Assembly: GCF_018613935.1 (NCBI RefSeq)
Contig: NZ_JAGGPF010000009.1
Span: 124,001-188,000, forward strand
Reading direction: 5' to 3'
Origin: Agromyces sp. ISL-38
GTDB lineage: Bacteria; Actinomycetota; Actinomycetes; Actinomycetales; Microbacteriaceae
DNA: 64,000 nucleotides
The notes beneath the pieces were generated by a model, which was given only the letters and a program-made list of their open reading frames with translations, had not been told where the DNA came from and made no database searches. The stretch's first letter is position 1. Each line of letters begins with the position of its first letter. Both the position numbers and the translations under genes were made by a program. This document shows positions 59,590 through 64,000 of the stretch, piece after piece.

Positions 59590-60852
59590 GTGGCAGAGTC
59601 GACCATCGGCATCATCATGAACGGCGCAACGGGGCGCATGGGCTACCGCCAGCACCTCGTGCGCTCGATCCTCGCGATCCGCGAGCAGGGCGGCGTGCTG
59701 CTCGCCGACGGCACGCGCGTGCAGGTCGAGCCGATCCTCGTCGGCCGCAGCGAGGCGAAGCTCGCCGAGCTCGCCGCGAAGCACGGCATCGAGCACTACA
59801 CGACGAACCTCGACGAGGCGCTCGCCGACCCGCGCTGGCAGATCTACGCCGACTTCCTCGTCACGAAGGCCCGTGCCGCCGCGATCAAGAAGGCGATCGC
59901 CGCCGGCAAGGCGATCTACACCGAGAAGCCCACCGCCGAGAGCTTCGATGAGGCCCTCGAGCTCGCGCGACTCGCGCAGGCCGCCGGCATCAAGAGCGGC
60001 GTGGTGCACGACAAGCTCTACCTGCCGGGCCTGCAGAAGCTCAAGCGCCTCATCGACTCGGGCTTCTTCGGCCGCATCCTCTCGGTGCGCGGCGAGTTCG
60101 GCTACTGGGTCTTCGAGGGCGACTGGCAGCCTGCGCAACGCCCGAGCTGGAACTACCGTGCCGAAGACGGCGGCGGCATCATCGTCGACATGTTCCCCCA
60201 CTGGAACTACGTGCTCGAGAACCTCTTCGGCCGTGTCGAATCGGTGTATGCGAAGGCCGTCACGCACATCCCGAGCCGGGTCGACGAGCAGGGCGAGGAG
60301 TACCTCGCCACCGCCGACGACGCCGCGTACGCGGTCTTCGAGCTCGAGGGCGGCGTCATCGCGCAGCTGAACTCGAGCTGGACCGTGCGCGTCAACCGCG
60401 ACGAGCTCGTCGAGTTCCAGGTCGACGGCACGCACGGCTCGGCCGTCGTCGGGCTCTTCGGCTGCAAGATCCAGCCGCGCAACGCCACCCCGAAGCCGGT
60501 CTGGAACCCCGACCTCGCCGACGCGCACGACTACGACGCCGACTGGATCGAGAGCCCCGGCAACCAGGAGTTCGAGAACGGCTTCAAGACGCAGTGGGAG
60601 GAGTTCATCCGCCACGTCGTCGACGACGCCCCGAACCACTACGACTTCCTCGCGGGCGCGCGCGGCGTGCTGCTCGCCGAGCAGGGACTCGCGTCCTCCG
60701 AGCAGGGCCGTCGCATCGAGCTTCCGGTCGTGACCCTCGAAGGTTCGACGGAGACGGATGCCGCCGGCAGCACCGTGACGCCGAGCACCGCCGCTGCCGC
60801 GGGCAACGCCGGCACTGCGGCATCCGAGGCCCTCACCGGATCGGCTCGCTGA
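59590..60852 (+). CDS. Gfo/Idh/MocA family oxidoreductase
   Basis: 420 residues; GTG start. The nucleotide motif is atypical: GIIMNGATGRMGYRQHLVRSI, where the first Gly is followed by Ala-Thr-Gly, resembling dihydrodipicolinate-reductase-type loops. EKP appears in IYTEKPTAESFDEAL, and the catalytic region is EDGGGIIVDMFPHWNYVLENLFG. The final 35 residues are a low-complexity Thr/Ala tail. First gene of an operon with a DUF993 protein and a TIM-barrel isomerase; together they suggest oxidation, rearrangement and aldol cleavage of an unidentified sugar. Confidence 0.9.
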   Translation: MAESTIGIIMNGATGRMGYRQHLVRSILAIREQGGVLLADGTRVQVEPILVGRSEAKLAELAAKHGIEHYTTNLDEALADPRWQIYADFLVTKARAAAIKKAIAAGKAIYTEKPTAESFDEALELARLAQAAGIKSGVVHDKLYLPGLQKLKRLIDSGFFGRILSVRGEFGYWVFEGDWQPAQRPSWNYRAEDGGGIIVDMFPHWNYVLENLFGRVESVYAKAVTHIPSRVDEQGEEYLATADDAAYAVFELEGGVIAQLNSSWTVRVNRDELVEFQVDGTHGSAVVGLFGCKIQPRNATPKPVWNPDLADAHDYDADWIESPGNQEFENGFKTQWEEFIRHVVDDAPNHYDFLAGARGVLLAEQGLASSEQGRRIELPVVTLEGSTETDAAGSTVTPSTAAAAGNAGTAASEALTGSAR

Positions 60853-60857
60853 GCACG

Positions 60858-62060
60858 ATGACGACCCTCACGCTCATCGCCGAGTCGGGCACCCGCACCA
60901 GGGTGCCCCTCGCCGCCGCGCCGATCATCTCGAAGCCTCGACACCCGCTCACGAGTCGTGTCGTGTATGCCGCGGCGCACGTCGTGCCGAAGGCGTGGGC
61001 CGACAACGTGCCCGGTGCGCCGGCCGAGATCGACTGGGAGCAGACGCTCGCGTTCCGCCACCACGTGTGGTCGTGGGGCCTCGGCGTCGCCGACGCGATG
61101 GACACCGCGCAGCGCAACATGGGCCTCGACGCAGCCGCGACCCGTGAGCTCATCTCGCGCAGCGCCGCCGAGGCGGCGAGCGTCGGCGGACGCCTCGTCG
61201 TCGGCGTCAACACCGACCACGTCGAAGAGGAGCACATCTCGCTCGACGAGGTGATCGACGCCTACAAGGAGCAACTGCACTTCACCGAAGACGCGGGCGC
61301 CGGCGTCGTGCTCATGGCGAGCCGCCACCTCGCGCGCGCGGCTCGCACCGCCGACGACTACCGCCGCGTCTACCGCGAGGTGCTGCAGGCGGCGGGCGCG
61401 CCGGTCATCCTGCATTGGCTCGGCACGGCGTTCGACCCGAGCCTCGCCGGCTACTTCGGCTCGGCCGACACCGACGCGGCCGCGTCCACCTTGCTGCAGG
61501 TGATCGAGTACAACCGCGAGCGCGTCGCGGGCGTGAAGATGAGCCTCCTCGACGCGGGCGCCGAGATCGCCGTGCGCGAGCGCCTGCCCGAGTCGGCCCG
61601 CATGTTCACGGGCGACGACTTCCACTACGTGGGCCTCATCGAGGGCGATGAGCGCGGCCACTCCGACGCGCTGCTCGGCGCATTCGCCGCGCTCGCGCCA
61701 CATGCCTCGGCGGCCGTGCAGGCCCTCGACGCGGGCGACCTCGACCGGTACCGCGAACTCCTCGGTCCGACCGAGGCGCTCTCGCAGCAGATCTTCGCCG
61801 CGCCCACCTACTACTACAAGACGGGTGTCGCGTTCCTCTCGTGGCTGAACGGCCACCAGTCGGCGTTCAGCATGGTCGGCGGCCTGCACGCCGCCCGCAG
61901 CCTGCCGCACCTCTCCGAGATCGTGCGGCTCGCCAACGCGTGCGGCGCACTCGAGCGGCCCGAGCTCGCGGCCGCCCGCTGGCAGTCGCTGCTGACGCTC
62001 AACGGCATCGAGCCGGCGGAGGTCGCGATCGAGGCGGATCTCGCGGAGGCACTCGCATGA
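60858..62060 (+). CDS. DUF993 (DHDPS-like) protein
   Basis: 400 residues. Recognised as DUF993, distant relatives of dihydrodipicolinate synthase without assigned reaction. TIM-barrel strands are visible as RLVVGVNTDHVEEEH, GAGVVLMASRHLARAA, PVILHWLGTAFDP and RVAGVKMSLLDAG; the Lys in GVKMSL is at the position of the Schiff-base Lys of DHDPS aldolases. Later YYYKTGVAFLSWLNGHQSAFSMVGG is strongly conserved-looking. Starts 6 bases after the Gfo/Idh stop and overlaps the next gene (ATGA). An aldolase or dehydratase of a sugar acid is inferred. Confidence 0.85.
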   Translation: MTTLTLIAESGTRTRVPLAAAPIISKPRHPLTSRVVYAAAHVVPKAWADNVPGAPAEIDWEQTLAFRHHVWSWGLGVADAMDTAQRNMGLDAAATRELISRSAAEAASVGGRLVVGVNTDHVEEEHISLDEVIDAYKEQLHFTEDAGAGVVLMASRHLARAARTADDYRRVYREVLQAAGAPVILHWLGTAFDPSLAGYFGSADTDAAASTLLQVIEYNRERVAGVKMSLLDAGAEIAVRERLPESARMFTGDDFHYVGLIEGDERGHSDALLGAFAALAPHASAAVQALDAGDLDRYRELLGPTEALSQQIFAAPTYYYKTGVAFLSWLNGHQSAFSMVGGLHAARSLPHLSEIVRLANACGALERPELAAARWQSLLTLNGIEPAEVAIEADLAEALA

Positions 62061-62935
62061 CCGCGCACCCGCGACTGTCGCTCAACCAGGCCACGATCAA
62101 GTACGCGCCGTTCGACGAAGCCCTCCGCCTCACCCGCGCCGGCGGCTACGAGTCGATCGGGCTCTGGCGGGAGCCCGTCGCCGCGGTCGGCCTCGACGAG
62201 GCGGCCCGCCGGCTCGCCGACTCGGGCCTTCGCGTGTCGAGCCTGTGCCGCGGCGGGTTCTTCACCCTGCCCGAAGGCGCCGAGCGTCGCACGGCGATCG
62301 ACGAGAACCGCCGCGCCATCGAGGAGACCGCGACGCTCGCCGCCGCGGGCGCTCCCGGCTCGGCCGCCGTGCTCGTGCTCGTCGCGGGCGGCATCCCGGC
62401 CGGATCCACCGATCTGGTGGGCGCCCGCGAGCGGGTGGGCGACGCCCTCGCCGAGCTGGCTCCGGATGCCGCGGCCGCCGGGGTGACCCTCGCCATCGAG
62501 GCGCTGCATCCGATGTACGCCTCCGACCGCGCCGTCGTCTCGACGCTCGGGCAGGCGCTCGATCTCGCGGAGCCGTTCGACGCGGCGGCCGTCGGCGTCG
62601 TCGTCGACACGTTCCACGTCTGGTGGGATCCCGCGGTGTTCGACCAGATCGCGCGCGCCGGGGCATCCGGTCGCATCGCGAGCTACCAGGTGTGCGACTG
62701 GGCCACGCCGCTTCCGGCCGACGTGCTGCTCGCGCGGCACTACCCGGGTGACGGCGTCATCGACTTCACCGCGTTCACTCGGGCCGTCGAGGCCGCCGAA
62801 TACGCGGGCGACATCGAGGTCGAGATCTTCAACCAGGCGATCTGGGATGCCGCGTGGCCCGAGGTCGTCGAGCGCACCGCGTCGTCGTTCGACCGCGTGG
62901 TCGCACCGCACCTGTCGGCGCGCGTCGGGGCCTGA
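62057..62935 (+). CDS. Sugar phosphate isomerase/epimerase-like TIM-barrel protein
   Basis: 292 residues of the AP_endonuc_2 (IolE/Hyi-like) superfamily. Metal-binding residues are recognisable: Glu in LAIEALHPM, Asp-x-x-His in VVDTFHVWWDP and Glu in IEVEIFN, with a further His in ARHYPGDG. Members isomerise or epimerise sugars and keto-inositols. Co-translated with the DUF993 gene. Substrate unknown; with the preceding Gfo/Idh dehydrogenase it may act on a keto-sugar. Confidence 0.88.
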   Translation: MTAHPRLSLNQATIKYAPFDEALRLTRAGGYESIGLWREPVAAVGLDEAARRLADSGLRVSSLCRGGFFTLPEGAERRTAIDENRRAIEETATLAAAGAPGSAAVLVLVAGGIPAGSTDLVGARERVGDALAELAPDAAAAGVTLAIEALHPMYASDRAVVSTLGQALDLAEPFDAAAVGVVVDTFHVWWDPAVFDQIARAGASGRIASYQVCDWATPLPADVLLARHYPGDGVIDFTAFTRAVEAAEYAGDIEVEIFNQAIWDAAWPEVVERTASSFDRVVAPHLSARVGA

Positions 62936-63157
62936 CCCGACCGCGACGACCGCGGCGAGCTCCCCCAGTCAAGGGGCCACGATCGGGCGAATCGGCGAGC
63001 GTTCCCGGAGATCCGGCAGGAATGGCGTGTGACCGGCCCATTCGGTTACCCAAGCGTTATGAAGGTTTCCTCCGCAGTGCGCGATCATTGCAGTGCCGAC
63101 GCCAAGGATGACGGCGGCACCGCGAGGGGTCGACCTCACCTACAGAAGGGGAGCGCC

Positions 63158-64000
63158 ATGAAGGCTTCTTCATTGGTCTCTGCTGCCGCATTCGCCGGAG
63201 TCTCGGCGCTGTTGCTGGCAGGCTGTGCGGGCGGCGGCGATGGTGGTGGAGAAGACGGGGGCGACGCGGCGACGCGGGCCTGCGTCATCCTGCCAGACGC
63301 CGCCTCCTCGCCGCGCTGGGAGAACAACGACCGTCCGTATCTCGAAGAGGGCCTCGAGGAGGCCGGTTTCGAGACCGACGTCCAGAACGCCCAGGGCGAC
63401 GTCAACAAGTACGCCACCATCGCCGACCAGCAGCTCAGCAAGGGCTGCGGCGTGATGCTGCTCGTCGACTACAACGGCGCCGGAGCCGCGGTCGCCGAGA
63501 AGGCCAAGGCCGAGGGCATCCCGGTGATCGCCTACGACCGCCCCATCGAGGGCGCCGACTACTACGTCTCGTTCGACAACTTCGAGGTGGGCCGCCTGGA
63601 GGGGCAGTCGATCGTCGACGGCCTGGGGGCCGCCGGCAAGGACCCGGCCACGGCAATCGTGGTCTACATGGGCGGTGACCCCGCCGACGGCAACGCCAAG
63701 ATGTTCCACGACGGAGCCGTCGAGGCCATGGAGGCCGCCGGGATCAAGCCGGCCGCTGAGCCGCCGGGAGTCTGGGACGGCGAGAAGTCCGCGACGAACT
63801 TCGAGCAGGCGCTCACCGGGCTCGGTGGCAAGGTCGACGCGGTCTGGGTGGCGAACGACACCAACGCCGCAGGCGTGATCACGATCCTCGACAAGAACAG
63901 CCTCACCGTTCCGGTCTCGGGTCAGGACGCATCGGTCGCCGGCCTGCAGAACGTGCTGCTCGGCAAGCAGACCGCCACGGTCTACAAGCCGATCAAGCTC
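63158..64000 (+). CDS. Type-1 periplasmic sugar-binding lipoprotein (3' end beyond window)
   Basis: 281 residues visible. Lipoprotein signal with lipobox LAGC (Cys23) and a Gly/Asp-rich linker, then a Peripla_BP_4 fold like XylF/ChvE: RACVILPDAASSPRWENNDRPYL, IPVIAYDRPIEGADYYVSFDN and DAVWVANDTNAAGVITIL. SD AAGGGGAG before ATG 63158. It belongs to a different importer class (CUT2) from the other three binding proteins here. Its ATPase and permease genes would be expected downstream. Likely monosaccharide ligand, possibly the sugar processed by the operon just upstream. Confidence 0.94.
   Translation, partial: MKASSLVSAAAFAGVSALLLAGCAGGGDGGGEDGGDAATRACVILPDAASSPRWENNDRPYLEEGLEEAGFETDVQNAQGDVNKYATIADQQLSKGCGVMLLVDYNGAGAAVAEKAKAEGIPVIAYDRPIEGADYYVSFDNFEVGRLEGQSIVDGLGAAGKDPATAIVVYMGGDPADGNAKMFHDGAVEAMEAAGIKPAAEPPGVWDGEKSATNFEQALTGLGGKVDAVWVANDTNAAGVITILDKNSLTVPVSGQDASVAGLQNVLLGKQTATVYKPIKL

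Noticed and set aside
62936..63157. LacI-type operator before the last binding-protein gene
   Set aside because: CCCAAGCGTTATG only loosely resembles a half-site and lacks the second arm.
1..64000. CRISPR array, prophage, conjugative or classical IS elements
   Set aside because: No regularly spaced repeats, integrase, transposase or phage structural genes are seen anywhere in the window.

Overview
The window is 64 kb of a high-GC Gram-positive chromosome. Strong GC bias at third codon positions, frequent GTG starts, 4-base ATGA/GTGA gene overlaps, actinobacterial lipoprotein signals and a short SRP RNA all point to an actinobacterium, most likely Microbacteriaceae (Agromyces/Microbacterium-like). 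That placement is inferred from gene content and style, not from a database search.

Positions 1-11,800 are mixed core genes: acetate kinase and phosphotransacetylase (ackA-pta), SRP RNA, a Ser-tRNA, a GNAT enzyme with a HerA-like ATPase, an AraC regulator divergent from an SRPBCC protein, a stand-alone LigD-type polymerase domain and an aminoglycoside-phosphotransferase-like kinase. Positions 11,760-15,210 hold a tightly overlapping three-gene operon (saccharopine-dehydrogenase-like protein, GNAT, enolase-superfamily racemase/OSBS). Positions 15,330-16,710 hold an AbiEi/DUF559 gene between two copies of a 79-bp palindromic repeat whose third copy lies at 7,178.

From 16.8 kb onward the window is almost entirely carbohydrate catabolism. 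(1) 16.8-25.3 kb: arabinan/arabinoside use, with a LacI regulator, an ABC importer, GH51, GH43 and an alditol-oxidase-like flavoprotein. (2) 27.8-34.7 kb: an ABC importer, a GH3 glycosidase and a LacI regulator. (3) 34.8-44.3 kb: glycerate kinase, ThuA, a GH42 beta-galactosidase, two paralogous binding proteins sharing one permease pair, and a YesL-like protein. (4) 44.4-48.9 kb: Gfo/Idh, DUF6807, an M24-fold protein and a LacI regulator. (5) 49.1-53.6 kb: an oxidative uronate/aldarate-type pathway (SDR dehydrogenase, DHDPS-family dehydratase, MR/MLE dehydratase, aldehyde dehydrogenase). (6) 56.7-64 kb: two Gfo/Idh dehydrogenases, a LacI regulator, a DUF993 DHDPS-like protein, a TIM-barrel isomerase and a type-1 sugar-binding lipoprotein cut by the window end.

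Three operator families are visible. TACAACGTTGTA serves the arabinan locus. TTTCG...CGAAA boxes serve the GH3 locus. GGGAAAGCGCTTTCCC-like boxes (eight sites) tie loci 3-6 together and sit just downstream of recognisable -10 boxes. No ABC ATPase accompanies any importer, so a shared MsiK-type ATPase elsewhere is likely.

The least ordinary structures are three. First, a 79-bp palindrome family. Second, a second palindromic family inserted in frame in the HerA-like gene and supplying the stop codon of an MFS gene. Third, a 1.9-kb segment carrying a frameshifted serine hydrolase, bounded by 27-bp perfect direct repeats, that appears to have split an ALDH-MFS gene pair.
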